Positions 12,501 through 19,026 of a stretch of 64,000 bases of DNA are shown here, one piece after another. This DNA comes from Limnohabitans sp. Jir72 (GTDB lineage: Bacteria; Pseudomonadota; Gammaproteobacteria; Burkholderiales; Burkholderiaceae_C). Within the stretch, counting starts at the first letter, position 1; each line of letters opens with the position of its first letter. The stretch spans positions 248,001 through 312,000 of the forward strand of contig NZ_NESC01000001.1 in NCBI RefSeq assembly GCF_003063575.1, in the 5' to 3' direction. A model generated the notes under the pieces. That model saw only the letters and a program-made list of their open reading frames with translations, was not told the DNA's origin and ran no database searches. Position numbers and translations under genes: made by a program.

Positions 12501-13124
12501 GAGCTTTTCCAAATTGGCGTTCAGCTCGCGCAAGATGTCTTCAACACGGGTCAGGTTCTCACGCGTGTCGGACAAGCGGTTCTCGGTCTCGCGGCGGCGC
12601 TCCTTGTATTTGGACACACCAGCGGCCTCCTCGAGGAACAAGCGCAGCTCCTCAGGGCGCGACTCGATGATGCGGCTGATCGTGCCCTGGCCAATGATGG
12701 CGTAGGCACGTGGGCCCAAGCCCGTGCCCAAAAACACATCCTGCACATCGCGGCGGCGCACCGGCTGGTTGTTGATGTAGTAACTGCTGTTGCCGTCGCG
12801 GGTGAGCACGCGCTTGACGGCGATCTCGGCAAACTGGCCCCACTGACCGCCCGCACGGTGGTCGGCATTGTCAAACACCAACTCCACACTGGCACGGCTG
12901 GCCGGTTTGCGGGTATTGGTACCGTTGAAAATCACGTCTTGCATGGACTCGCCACGCAACTCGGACGCCTTGGACTCGCCCAACACCCAACGCACCGCGT
13001 CCATGATGTTGGACTTGCCACAACCGTTGGGGCCAACCACGCCCACCAACTGCCCAGGCAGCACAAAATTGGTCGGCTCAGCAAACGATTTGAAGCCAGA
13101 AAGCTTGATGGAATTGAGACGCAC
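9597..13124 (-). CDS. smc: Chromosome segregation protein SMC
   Basis: This 1175-residue ATPase organises and segregates the chromosome with ScpA and ScpB. The N-terminal head has Walker A (GPNGCGKS, about 31-38). Two long coiled coils rich in E, Q, R, A and L flank a hinge at about 490-640 (GMDGLEGLWSRI onwards). The C-terminal head has the ABC signature LSGGEKAL and Walker B with LLDEVDAPLDDAN. I choose the GTG at 13124, giving VRLNSIKLSGFKSF, because SMC proteins begin at exactly this point. An in-frame upstream start at 13172 would add 16 non-homologous residues. The gene is first in the smc-zipA-ligA operon. Confidence 0.95.
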   Translation of the reverse strand: MRLNSIKLSGFKSFAEPTNFVLPGQLVGVVGPNGCGKSNIMDAVRWVLGESKASELRGESMQDVIFNGTNTRKPASRASVELVFDNADHRAGGQWGQFAEIAVKRVLTRDGNSSYYINNQPVRRRDVQDVFLGTGLGPRAYAIIGQGTISRIIESRPEELRLFLEEAAGVSKYKERRRETENRLSDTRENLTRVEDILRELNANLEKLEKQAEVAQRYNNLQADSTLKQHQLWFLKRRDAEADQGKVKSDVDQAVNALESRVADLRHVESDLETIRQAHYDAGDQVNQAQGALYEASAEVGRLEAEIRFVVEGRQRAEQRLQQLIEQTAQWGTRSEDAQAELETLAEQAAMAEDQSMTLAAQVEDQAMALPDLEEALRKAQNDANAQRASVVQVQQQIGVLAADQRNVEEQSRQLENRRERLLADRNALAAPDEARLHALQAQLSQAEALAAESQARLHDLQEQVPALDEDRRVRQKAVNEESARLAELSARIEALKALQEKVRTDGKLKPWLAKHGMDGLEGLWSRIHIESGWENALESALRERLSALEVSRLDMVRAFANDAPPAKLSFFTSPLACTAKPRSGLPGGCVPLAQKLRISDAGLSALVTDWLQGCYTAPSIEEALAWRGQLQPGETLLVQAGHAVDLNSVVFYAQDSEQAGLLGRAQDIENFEKQQRAQTLIAEESRSALVRAEAAYADATQRLVAVRREAAESQSRTHELQVETLRLSQLVAQTRARSEQIANDLAEVEALLDELQERRVTAEARFEELDMQLADSQERHAQLDERVIESERKLSECREQQRSLERRAQEAQFSQRSLDARRAELSRTIETAQQQVASIDAEMQRARDELSRLTDAAAQAGLQNVLAVKMEREQALGARRSAYDELTAKLRASDERRVAFERELDPLRQRITDLQLKEQAARLGLEQYTQLLADAQADLEAVAQSIETGQVRVTGLQGEIDRIHREITALGPVNLAALEELSTSRERKTFLDSQNADLTEAMNTLEDAIRKIDGETRELLGGTFKIVNEHFSRMFPELFGGGNARLVMTGDEILDAGVQVLAQPPGKKNQTIHLLSGGEKALTAIALVFAIFQLNPAPFCLLDEVDAPLDDANTERYAKLVAGMGKETQFLFISHNKIAMEMAEQLIGVTMQEQGVSRIVAVDMESAVSMADMA

Positions 13125-13314
13125 GTCGGTCGAATCGATCAAAAAAAGAGTGAACCGGATGACACCACACAAGGCGCATCAGCCCGATTGAAAGCCCAAA
13201 CCCGCAGGCCCGGAACAACCATCAATATTAACCCAGCCGCCCCCCTCAAACACACAGCGCCACAACACCCCATCACCCACAAGGTGGGCGCCCATACAGA
13301 CCGTGTGGATGTTT

Positions 13315-13505
13315 GTAGGAACCCACCCCCGTGGGCGATTTCGCGCAAACCCCCAACGCAAGCCATCGCCCACAGGGTGGGCTCCTACAAAGGCAAAGCC
13401 ATCGCCCACAGGGTGGGCTCCCACAAAGGCAAAGCCATCGCCCACGGGGTGGGCTCCTACAAAGGCAACGTGGGGTTTTTGTAGGAGCCCACCCCCGTGG
13501 GCGAT
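13315..13505. repeat. REP cluster B, at the 3' side of the RAYT gene
   Basis: The gap between smc and the RAYT gene holds a forward REP half at 13315, three reverse halves near 13366, 13403 and 13437, and a forward half at 13481-13505. The last one ends 13 bp from the RAYT stop codon. Reverse halves are joined by the short linker AAAGGCAAAGCC. A degenerate copy lies near 13272-13292. No gene is supported here. Confidence 0.92.
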
Positions 13506-13518
13506 GGTTTTTGGCGCA

Positions 13519-13965
13519 TCAAAGCCACGCCGCATCCCAGTGTGAATACGCCCCCACCGAAACACTCAAACCCGCCCGGACGGGATTGGCAATCACATAC
13601 CGCGCCAAGGCCTTGATGTCTTCTTCGCGCCGCACCGCATGATCGTGGTAACCCCGCTGCCAAACCTGCTGACCCAAACGGTGCGTCGTGATCGACTTGA
13701 TACCGCGCACACTTTGAGCCAACGACGTCGACTCGCCCAACTGCATCAACCAATGCAAATGATCGGGCATGACCACAAACGCCAAGCTTGAAGCACGATG
13801 CATGTCACTTTCTGCTTTGAGAATTTGAACCAGCACACGCGCAGCAGAAAAATCATCAAAGATGCGCCGCCTTTCAGCCGTGATCAGCGTGACCATGTAA
13901 ATCTGTCCGGCCTGCGAAAAGCGGCCCGAGCGCAAACGATGCGCATGCGGCTTCGAATCGTCCAT
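13519..13965 (-). CDS. REP-associated tyrosine transposase (RAYT, Y1/HUH family)
   Basis: This 148-residue protein is a single-domain HUH nuclease of the IS200/IS605-related TnpA-REP group. Visible marks are an early strand IYMVTLITAERRRIF (about 22-36), the HUH pair in VVMPDHLHWLM (histidines 69 and 71), the family segment WQRGYHDHAVRREED (102-116), and the helix ALARYVIANPVRAGL (119-133), whose tyrosine 123 is the likely nucleophile. Such enzymes cut single-stranded REP hairpins and are thought to spread them. It stands alone between two REP clusters, 13 bp and 61 bp away, the classic REPtron layout. The start ATG at 13965 has a purine-rich GAGAG upstream. The gene looks intact; activity is inferred. 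Confidence 0.9.
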   Translation of the reverse strand: MDDSKPHAHRLRSGRFSQAGQIYMVTLITAERRRIFDDFSAARVLVQILKAESDMHRASSLAFVVMPDHLHWLMQLGESTSLAQSVRGIKSITTHRLGQQVWQRGYHDHAVRREEDIKALARYVIANPVRAGLSVSVGAYSHWDAAWL

Positions 13966-14025
13966 TTGTTGCTCTCTCCCTGAAGAGAAAGACTACCCAA
14001 AAAATCGCAAACTGTGAATCGGGCA

Positions 14026-14169
14026 ATCGCCCACGGGGTGGGCTCCTACGGTTTTTTGTGGGAGCCCACCCCTGTGGGCGATTTCACGCATACCGCCAAT
14101 TCATGCAATCGCCCACGGGGTGGGCTCCTACGGAGGCAAAACCATCGCCCGTGGGGTGGGCTGCTGCGA
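14026..14169. repeat. REP cluster C, upstream of the RAYT gene
   Basis: Four REP halves lie 61 bp upstream of the RAYT start: reverse at about 14026, forward at 14058, reverse at 14108 and a degenerate reverse near 14144, where GGGCTGCTGCGAG replaces GGGCTCCTAC. With cluster B they bracket the RAYT gene. The forward-reverse linker is the CACGCATACCGCCAATTCA type seen again in clusters D, E and H. Confidence 0.9.
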
Positions 14170-14173
14170 GGAC

Positions 14174-14205
14174 AAAAATCACATCTTGTATAGATGTGGT
14201 TTTTT
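14174..14205 (-). terminator. Stem-loop terminator of the AbiEi/AbiEii-like operon
   Basis: A hairpin with stem CCACATC/GATGTG(A) and loop of about 7 nt is flanked by A5 on one side and T6 on the other. Read on the minus strand it lies 24 bp after the stop of the AbiEii-like gene, as an intrinsic terminator would. Its shape resembles the other stem-loops at 16.5, 17.5, 18.1, 19.0, 20.2, 20.7 and 21.6 kb. Confidence 0.7.
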
Positions 14206-14228
14206 GAGGACGTGCTTGACGGCCAATC

Positions 14229-15194
14229 TCACACCGAATGCATGCTGCCGAGCAATTGGTCTGCTAATTCAGAAAAAACCGATCTGGCCTCTGCAAAAGA
14301 CACCGTTTCGCCAAAAACCAACTCGTCTACAAACTGCAAATAGTCACGCTCAAAACCATCTGCTTGCGCGTGAAGTGCTTGGAGCACATCGCGCATCTGG
14401 CCAACAGGGTTCAGCTCAAACTCAGGGTACTGGTTGCGGTATTGCGCAGCATCGCCCGCCACCAGCGCTGCAAAATGCGCATGCGGCGGCTCGCTCTTCA
14501 AGCGCTCATGGTGCGCCACAATCGCCTGCACATCGTACAGATGGCGAACCAAACGATCATCGTATTCAGCGCGATTGCGCCCTGCCCGCACCTCTGCCGT
14601 GCGGCGCAAAAACGACAACACCTTTTCGGCCAAAGTCTCGTCCACGCTGATGCACTCGATCTGGAAATCATCTGCGCGGTCAGCGATCAACTCAGCCAGC
14701 ATCGAGCGGATCGGCAAAGGCGCTGTGGGCAAAACCGGTGGACGCGCATTGAACTCCACCTTGATCTCGGGGCGCAGACTGGCCACAGGCGAAAACCGAC
14801 TCTCGTAAAGCAAATTCATCGCCACATAACTGTTCTCGTCACGCGCCACGACCTGCTCTGGCGGCACATGAAAACCCGCTTCCTGAAACACCAGCGTCAC
14901 CCTCTTCTTGAACTGACTGAGCCGCTTACTGCGGGCCGTGCGCGACAAGCCCTCGGGCACCACCAGCTTGAAATCGACATCTTCGGACATCCGATCAATC
15001 AACCTGTGTGCTTTGGAAAGGCATGTCCCACCGCAAAACACCAAGCCCACGCCATCCGTGTCCGTGCTGGCGATGTGCCGAAGCGCCTGGGTCAAGAGCA
15101 GGTCTTTTTCGAATATCCCAGGGGGCAACGACGACAAGGATTCGTTGCGAATATCCAGAATTTGCTTATGCTCTTGCGCTGTAATTGTTTTCAT
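14229..15194 (-). CDS. AbiEii/AbiGii-type nucleotidyltransferase toxin
   Basis: This 321-residue protein belongs to the AbiEii family, DNA polymerase beta-like nucleotidyltransferases that act as toxins of type IV toxin-antitoxin or abortive-infection systems. The nucleotidyltransferase signature GGTCLSKAHRL (55-65) is followed by the acidic motif SEDVDFKL (70-77). A conserved ETLAEKVLSFLRR helix lies near 205-217 and RHLYDVQAI near 235-243. The ATG at 15194 is preferred; longer in-frame forms run over the antitoxin gene. Its start overlaps the upstream antitoxin by 29 bp, implying coupled translation. Related family members modify tRNA acceptor ends, but the target here is not known. No truncation is seen. 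Confidence 0.87.
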   Translation of the reverse strand: MKTITAQEHKQILDIRNESLSSLPPGIFEKDLLLTQALRHIASTDTDGVGLVFCGGTCLSKAHRLIDRMSEDVDFKLVVPEGLSRTARSKRLSQFKKRVTLVFQEAGFHVPPEQVVARDENSYVAMNLLYESRFSPVASLRPEIKVEFNARPPVLPTAPLPIRSMLAELIADRADDFQIECISVDETLAEKVLSFLRRTAEVRAGRNRAEYDDRLVRHLYDVQAIVAHHERLKSEPPHAHFAALVAGDAAQYRNQYPEFELNPVGQMRDVLQALHAQADGFERDYLQFVDELVFGETVSFAEARSVFSELADQLLGSMHSV

Positions 15195-15591
15195 AACGCA
15201 CCGTGCTGATACCGACTGTGATCTTGCGGGTGATGCGGCGATCACCCGTATCGAATGTGGTGCGCACCGGAATCTGCGTCGTCCGCCTTTCGATATAAGC
15301 ACGCTGCGCACGACCCAAAGTGACAGGCACATTCAGTTTTTCAAATGTCTCTTGCGCCAACTCTTCAAGCGACACACGCGGCACGGGCTTGCCCGAGAGA
15401 CTGCTGGGCCGAGCCTTGGCATACGTGCCATAACCCAAACGCACCAGCTTGCCATCGGCCACCAGCTGCTTGAGCACGCGGCTGATCTGACTGGGGCTGC
15501 CCATGCGCTCGAAATCGACACGCATGACCACCTCTCCTTTGCGCAAAGCAATGGAACGAACCATCCTGTCCTTCAAGCTGTACCGGCTCAT
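15166..15591 (-). CDS. AbiEi-like antitoxin (DUF6088-type winged-helix protein)
   Basis: This 141-residue protein is encoded immediately upstream of and overlapping the AbiEii-like toxin, the standard antitoxin-toxin order. The N-terminal half looks like a winged helix: RMGSPSQISRVLKQLVADGK with a following LVRLGYGTYAKARP wing. The C-terminal half is short and basic. This matches the DUF6088/AbiEi family, which represses its own operon and neutralises the toxin. I choose the ATG at 15591, which has a GGGAGG ribosome-binding site 5 bp upstream; an earlier in-frame start at 15624 lacks one. Upstream (15600-15660) is AT-rich and likely holds the promoter. Confidence 0.8.
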   Translation of the reverse strand: MSRYSLKDRMVRSIALRKGEVVMRVDFERMGSPSQISRVLKQLVADGKLVRLGYGTYAKARPSSLSGKPVPRVSLEELAQETFEKLNVPVTLGRAQRAYIERRTTQIPVRTTFDTGDRRITRKITVGISTVRYENNYSARA

Positions 15592-15688
15592 GAGGGCCTC
15601 CCAAGTGATGCAAACAATGCTCATTCACTATACAACAAATCAAATATTCAATCTTTTTAAAACCCATCAACTACAGGGCCCAGCATGC

Positions 15689-16525
15689 GTAGGAGCCCCA
15701 CCCCTGTGGGCGATTTCGGGCATACCTCCAACGCAGGCAATCGCCCACGGGGTGGGCTCCCACGGTTTTTTGTAGGAGCCCACCCCTGTGGGCGATTTCG
15801 GGTGTACCTCCAACGCAGGCAATCGCCCACAGGGTGGGCTCCTACGGTTTTTTGTGGGAGCCCACCCCTGTGGGCGATTTCACGCATATCGCCAATCCAT
15901 GCCATCGCCCACAGGGTGGGCTCCCACGGTTTTTTGTAGGAGCCCACCCCTGTGGGCGATTTCACGCATATCGCCAATTCATGCCATCGCCCACGGGGTG
16001 GGCTCCCACAGTTTTTTGTAGGAGCCCACCCCTGTGGGCGATTTCGCGCATATCGCCAATTCATGCCATCGCCCACAGGGTGGGCTCCCACGGTTTTTTG
16101 TAGGAGCCCACCCCTGTGGGCGATTTCTCGCATACCTCCAACGCAGGCAATCGCCCACGGGGTGGGCTCCCACGAAGGCAACGTGGGTGTTTTGTAGGAG
16201 CACACCCCTGTGGGCGATTTCGGGCATACCTCCAACGCATGCCATCGCCCACGGGGTGGGCTCCTACGGTGTTTTGTAGGAGCCCACCCCTGTGGGCGAT
16301 TTCGGGTGTACCTCCAACGCAGGCAATCGCCCACAGGGTGGGCTCCCACGAAGGCAACGTGGGTGTTTTGTGGGAGCCCACCCCTGTGGGCGATTTCGCG
16401 CATATCGCCAATTCATGCCATCGCCCACAGGGTGGGCTCCCACGGTTTTTTGTAGGAGCCCACCCCTGTGGGCGATTTCGGGCATACCTCCAACGCATGC
16501 CATCGCCCACGGGGTGGGCTCCTAC
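15689..16525. repeat. REP/BIME cluster D, ten inverted pairs
   Basis: This gap of about 840 bp consists of ten forward-reverse REP pairs with a period of about 82 bp, or 95 bp where GAAGGCAACGTGGGTGTTTTG is inserted. Two linker types alternate: GGGCATACCTCCAACGCAGG and CGCATATCGCCAATTCATGC. Variation between copies is confined mainly to T/C in the stem, TAGGAG or TGGGAG heads, and linkers. It lies between the AbiEi-like gene and the zeta-like operon terminator and includes no gene. Confidence 0.95.
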
Positions 16526-16530
16526 ACAAA

Positions 16531-16570
16531 ACAAAACCCCACGCCCTTGTGAGGCGTGGGGTTTGTTTTT
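16531..16570 (-). terminator. Stem-loop terminator of the zeta-like operon
   Basis: The stem AAACCCCACGCC (16534-16545) pairs with GGCGTGGGGTTT (16553-16564) around a CTTGTGA loop. On the minus strand a T-rich run (TTTTGTTTT) follows. It lies 28 bp past the 60-residue gene's stop. The same stem recurs at 17522-17552. Confidence 0.82.
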
Positions 16571-16597
16571 GGTGATTGATTGAGTGAGTGAAACAGC

Positions 16598-16780
16598 TTA
16601 TCGCTGCGCTGCCATAGGTGCTTTACTGACAGAGTCGATGATGTCCAATTGACGCTTTGTAGCGCGCTGCATCACGCGGGTATAAACGACGGCCTTTTCT
16701 TCAGGCGTGGCGCTACGGAAAAACCGTGCAAAAGGTGTTTCAACAACCGAGGGGGATTTTTTAGGCGTACGTTTTGGCAT
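16598..16780 (-). CDS. Small basic protein, possible partner of the zeta-like toxin
   Basis: I do not recognise this 60-residue protein. It begins MPKRTPKKSPSVVETPFARF, has a basic N-terminus of about 15 residues and then looks helical (SATPEEKAVVYTRVMQRATK). It starts 6 bp after the stop of the zeta-like gene on the same strand, with no clear ribosome-binding site of its own, and is followed by a terminator, so the two genes probably form one transcript. Tight linkage to a zeta-type kinase suggests a partner or antitoxin, but the order is reversed relative to classical epsilon-zeta and there is no visible similarity to epsilon. Function is an inference from position only. Confidence 0.6.
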   Translation of the reverse strand: MPKRTPKKSPSVVETPFARFFRSATPEEKAVVYTRVMQRATKRQLDIIDSVSKAPMAAQR

Positions 16781-16786
16781 GTGAGT

Positions 16787-17491
16787 TCAATTGTGGATGG
16801 CAATTTCCATGACTTGCTCTCGGTTAAATCGTTCAGGAACCAACTTGTCAACATTATCCACATCGGCAAATGACCGCTGTGTTGAGCCATCCGTGTTCTT
16901 TAACAAAACGTCTACACGGATTTGATGGTCGTACTTGTCCTTCAATTTCTGAACAACCTCACGAGCCAAAAAGTATTGATCTACAAACTTCTCTGGTGGG
17001 ATGTACCTGCCTTCATGCACCTCTCTGGCACGCACAAACTGCCATGCAAAAGCAGGCTCTTGATACACGTACAGAATCTGCACAAGACGTCCACGCTTGA
17101 GTGAACGTTCTATGTTTTTCTGGGCCACTGCGTAATTAGACAAAGTTCCGTCAAGTAAAAAACTTTGACCTTGGGCCAAAGCGCGGTCATGAATGCGCTC
17201 AACCAACAATGCCACAGCTCCTTGAAATAGCCAAGAATTTGAGCCTCCATAAGCTGGAAACTCAACACGCAAATCATCTGGGTCTATGCGAAGAATCGAA
17301 TCAAACTCACTCAGCAGCTCCATAGATGCCTCGGTCTTTCCTGCACCAGGCGAGCCCGCCATAAAAACTGAAACAGGCTGCTCTTCACTTGGGAACTTAT
17401 CTAAATCCGTTCTTTCACGCGCAATGCGCGTGCGGTGTGATTTGGCATAAGCCAGCGCTTGTGCTTGCACTTCTTCATTGGTTTGAATCAT
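16787..17491 (-). CDS. Zeta-toxin-family kinase-like protein
   Basis: This 234-residue protein is a P-loop kinase of the zeta/PezT type. Walker A is GSPGAGKT (about 46-53, from start MIQTNEEVQA). It is followed by IDPDDLRVEFPAYGG (about 70-84), the usual acidic and substrate-loop segment, and by a LLDGTLSNYAVAQKNIERS stretch (about 112-130) that carries the second conserved motif. Classical zeta toxins phosphorylate UDP-N-acetylglucosamine and block wall synthesis. The ATG at 17491 is chosen because AAAGGGG lies 5 bp upstream; a GTG two codons earlier is an alternative. No epsilon-like antitoxin lies upstream, but a 60-residue gene follows after 6 bp. Confidence 0.83.
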   Translation of the reverse strand: MIQTNEEVQAQALAYAKSHRTRIARERTDLDKFPSEEQPVSVFMAGSPGAGKTEASMELLSEFDSILRIDPDDLRVEFPAYGGSNSWLFQGAVALLVERIHDRALAQGQSFLLDGTLSNYAVAQKNIERSLKRGRLVQILYVYQEPAFAWQFVRAREVHEGRYIPPEKFVDQYFLAREVVQKLKDKYDHQIRVDVLLKNTDGSTQRSFADVDNVDKLVPERFNREQVMEIAIHN

Positions 17492-17518
17492 TGCCACCCC
17501 TTTGCTCGCAATTTAACG

Positions 17519-17552
17519 TAAAAACCCCACGCCCTTGTGAGGCGTGGGGTTT
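17519..17552 (-). terminator. Stem-loop terminator downstream of the orphan antitoxin copy
   Basis: The stem AAACCCCACGCC (17522-17533) and GGCGTGGGGTTT (17541-17552) with loop CTTGTGA is identical to the stem and loop at 16534-16564. On the minus strand GGGGTTTTTACG gives the T run. It lies between the HTH gene at 17614 and the zeta-like start. Confidence 0.8.
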
Positions 17553-17613
17553 GCGCGTGAAAGCCTAGCTTTCCACGGAACAAATCTGACACACGTGGTT
17601 GCGTCACACTCAA

Positions 17614-17904
17614 TCAAGCGTGTAGTGAACGCATGGCCAGTTCCGGGGACGTCGACACAATTTTCAACAATGCCGCTGCGGGACCGGTTGGGTTACGGCG
17701 GTGTTGTTCCCAATTTTGAAGCGTCTTCACGCTCACACGCATCATCTGCGCGAACTCGGACTGCGACAAACCCACTTGCTCGCGAAGCAGACGCACATCA
17801 AGATTGTCGATCTCAAAGCGTCGTGAAGCCTGGGCATTCCCCTTGGAAATCGCTTTGGCCTCTTTCAAACTTTGTACCAAATCATCGAACAATGCTTTTT
17901 CCAT
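17614..17904 (-). CDS. HigA-like XRE antitoxin, orphan duplicate copy
   Basis: This 96-residue helix-turn-helix protein (MEKALFDDLVQSLKEAKAIS) has the HTH at about 40-65 (LREQVGLSQSEFAQMMRVSV, then KTLQNWEQHRRNP). It is nearly identical to the antitoxin at 20911-21201, differing by leucine for proline at the DNxDVRL site. The 363-bp blocks 17569-17931 and 20866-21228 match with three differences that I can see. This copy lacks the RelE-like toxin: the homology stops about 27 bp upstream of the ATG, where a REP cluster begins. It therefore also lacks the normal promoter. The ATG at 17904 has AAGGAG 8 bp upstream; a GTG at 17910 is possible. Expression is uncertain. Confidence 0.82.
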   Translation of the reverse strand: MEKALFDDLVQSLKEAKAISKGNAQASRRFEIDNLDVRLLREQVGLSQSEFAQMMRVSVKTLQNWEQHRRNPTGPAAALLKIVSTSPELAMRSLHA

Positions 17905-17938
17905 TTTCACAACTCCTTCACCAAGTCATATCGTGTTT

Positions 17939-18094
17939 GTAGGAGCCCACCCCTGTGGGCGATTTCACGCATACCGCCAATTCATGCCATCGCCCACTGG
18001 GTGGGCTCCCACGGTTTTTTGTAGGAGCCCACCCCTGTGGGCGATTTCACGCATACCTCCAAAGCAGGCCATCGCCCACGGGGTGGGCTCCTAC
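17939..18094. repeat. REP cluster E, two inverted pairs
   Basis: Two forward-reverse REP pairs (forward halves at 17939 and 18020) lie between the orphan antitoxin copy and the DUF2283 terminator. Linkers are CACGCATACCGCCAATTCA and CACGCATACCTCCAAAGCA. The first half directly abuts the end of the duplicated antitoxin block, which suggests that REP DNA marks the duplication junction. Confidence 0.92.
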
Positions 18095-18098
18095 ACAA

Positions 18099-18133
18099 AA
18101 CAAAACCCCACTACCTTGTGAGCCGTGGGGTTC
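18099..18133 (-). terminator. Stem-loop terminator of the DUF2283 gene
   Basis: AAACCCCACTACCTTGTGAG followed by CCGTGGGGTT forms an imperfect hairpin with the CCTTGTGAG loop of the family. On the minus strand it is followed by TTTTGTTTTG. It lies 20 bp past the DUF2283 gene stop. Confidence 0.75.
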
Positions 18134-18152
18134 AAGCCTGAACTGAAAAAGA

Positions 18153-18350
18153 TTAAGCCGCGTGTCCGTGTAGCACCTCAACAGGCAGTGCACCATTTGC
18201 ACGGGCGTCCAGCACGACGACTTCAACGGCGGTGCCATCAGCGGCGAAGCTGACATGCGTATTCCAGTCTTGCGACACCTTGCGAGTGATAGGTTTGTCT
18301 GACAGATGAATCAGCAAAATATCATCGTCGGCGTCATAAGTAGTTTGCAT
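18153..18350 (-). CDS. DUF2283-family small protein
   Basis: This 65-residue protein begins MQTTYDADDDILLIHLSDKP, the standard DUF2283 opening (YDxxxDxLYIxL), and continues with a beta-rich core and VVVLDARA. The family is widespread in mobile and toxin-antitoxin neighbourhoods, often as a presumed antitoxin or accessory to a small toxin, but no biochemical role is established. The ATG at 18350 is chosen; an earlier in-frame start would overlap the next gene. It lies 33 bp downstream of the broken DUF5615 gene on the same strand, so the three small genes from 18929 down to 18153 may be one transcript ended by the terminator at 18099. Confidence 0.8.
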   Translation of the reverse strand: MQTTYDADDDILLIHLSDKPITRKVSQDWNTHVSFAADGTAVEVVVLDARANGALPVEVLHGHAA

Positions 18351-18382
18351 CGTTACTTCACCAAAACAAAATATGAGTGAAA

Positions 18383-18714
18383 TCAAGAAACTTCGACGCA
18401 GGCCATTTCGTGAATTAGCAGCGACTCTTGAATCTGTTGCCTGTTATCCAACAAAATTTTCAACGTTGCGGCTCGTGAAAAATTTTTTGTTTTCAACCAA
18501 ATCACTTGTGGGGTGGACCCCATACCAAAGACAACTCTTGAAAATCTGCATCGCGCGTCACGATGACAAAACCATGCTTTTTTGCATGATTCCAAACATC
18601 CGTGTCGGAGCCGGACTCCAAGCCCTCGAGCACGACTTGCGAAGAGGCTGGGAAATCGTGCTGTAAAAAAGGAACCAATCTGCGGGACAGGTTTTCGTCC
18701 AACAACAACTTCAT
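18383..18714 (-). pseudogene. DUF5615 PIN-like toxin, broken by a single-base frameshift
   Basis: The first frame reads MKLLLDENLSRRLVPFLQHD and continues through FVIVTRDADFQELSLVWGPP, the DUF5615 (PIN-like, Mut7-C-type) pattern with acidic D6/E7 and TRDAD, then stops at 18502. A second frame resumes with PQVIWLKTKNFSRAATLKI to a stop at 18383, exactly the family's C-terminal part. The switch falls in a CCACCCCACAAG run near 18520; one extra C would restore about 110 residues, the family's normal length. Its start overlaps the DUF433 gene stop by 4 bp. It is either a real loss of toxin or a homopolymer sequencing error. The intact DUF433 antitoxin upstream fits either reading. Confidence 0.82.
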
Positions 18715-18929
18715 TGCACCGCCAGCGCGTACACCTTGTGTTCACGGTCTGCGGCAAAAGCCAACACCGCCGAAATGTCTTCCTTTTCTAGCTCAGGAAA
18801 ATCTTCCACGATGTCATCGGCAGACATGCCATTGGAGAGCATCGACAGCACGTCGTAAACCGAAATACGCAAACCACGAATGCACGGGCGACCGCCGCGC
18901 TTTCCTGGCTCTAAAGTAATTCTGTTCAT
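18711..18929 (-). CDS. DUF433 antitoxin
   Basis: This 72-residue protein begins MNRITLEPGKRGGRPCIRGL, with the GKPxIRG-like motif and the ISVYDVLSMLSNGMSADDIV helical segment that define DUF433, a small winged-helix-like antitoxin normally paired with DUF5615. The ATG at 18929 has GGAG 5 bp upstream. It overlaps the DUF5615 start by 4 bp (ATGA). The pair is the recognised order for this type of VapBC-like module. The antitoxin is intact while the toxin is frameshifted, which is the tolerated direction of decay. Confidence 0.83.
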   Translation of the reverse strand: MNRITLEPGKRGGRPCIRGLRISVYDVLSMLSNGMSADDIVEDFPELEKEDISAVLAFAADREHKVYALAVQ

Positions 18930-18984
18930 ACCAACTCCAATCCGTGTTCGATGCGAACATTTTGCAATAAACCCTGCACAAACA

Positions 18985-19012
18985 AAAACCCCATACCCTC
19001 GTGAGGCGTGGG
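18985..19012 (-). terminator. Degenerate stem-loop of the common terminator family
   Basis: AAACCCCATACCCTCGTGAG followed by GCGTGGG keeps the loop and part of the stem of the family hairpin, and on the minus strand GGGGTTTTTG follows. It lies between the REP array F and the DUF433 gene, about 450 bp beyond the brnA stop. Pairing is imperfect, so function is doubtful. Confidence 0.5.
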
Positions 19013-19026
19013 TGCGGGTGTTTTTT

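Noticed and set aside
15657..16583. Open frames of 80-250 codons through REP clusters, with repeated PTGVGSYKT-like or GAHPCGRF-like translations
   Set aside because: They occur on both strands in every REP cluster and follow the repeat period. They are translations of the palindromes, not proteins.
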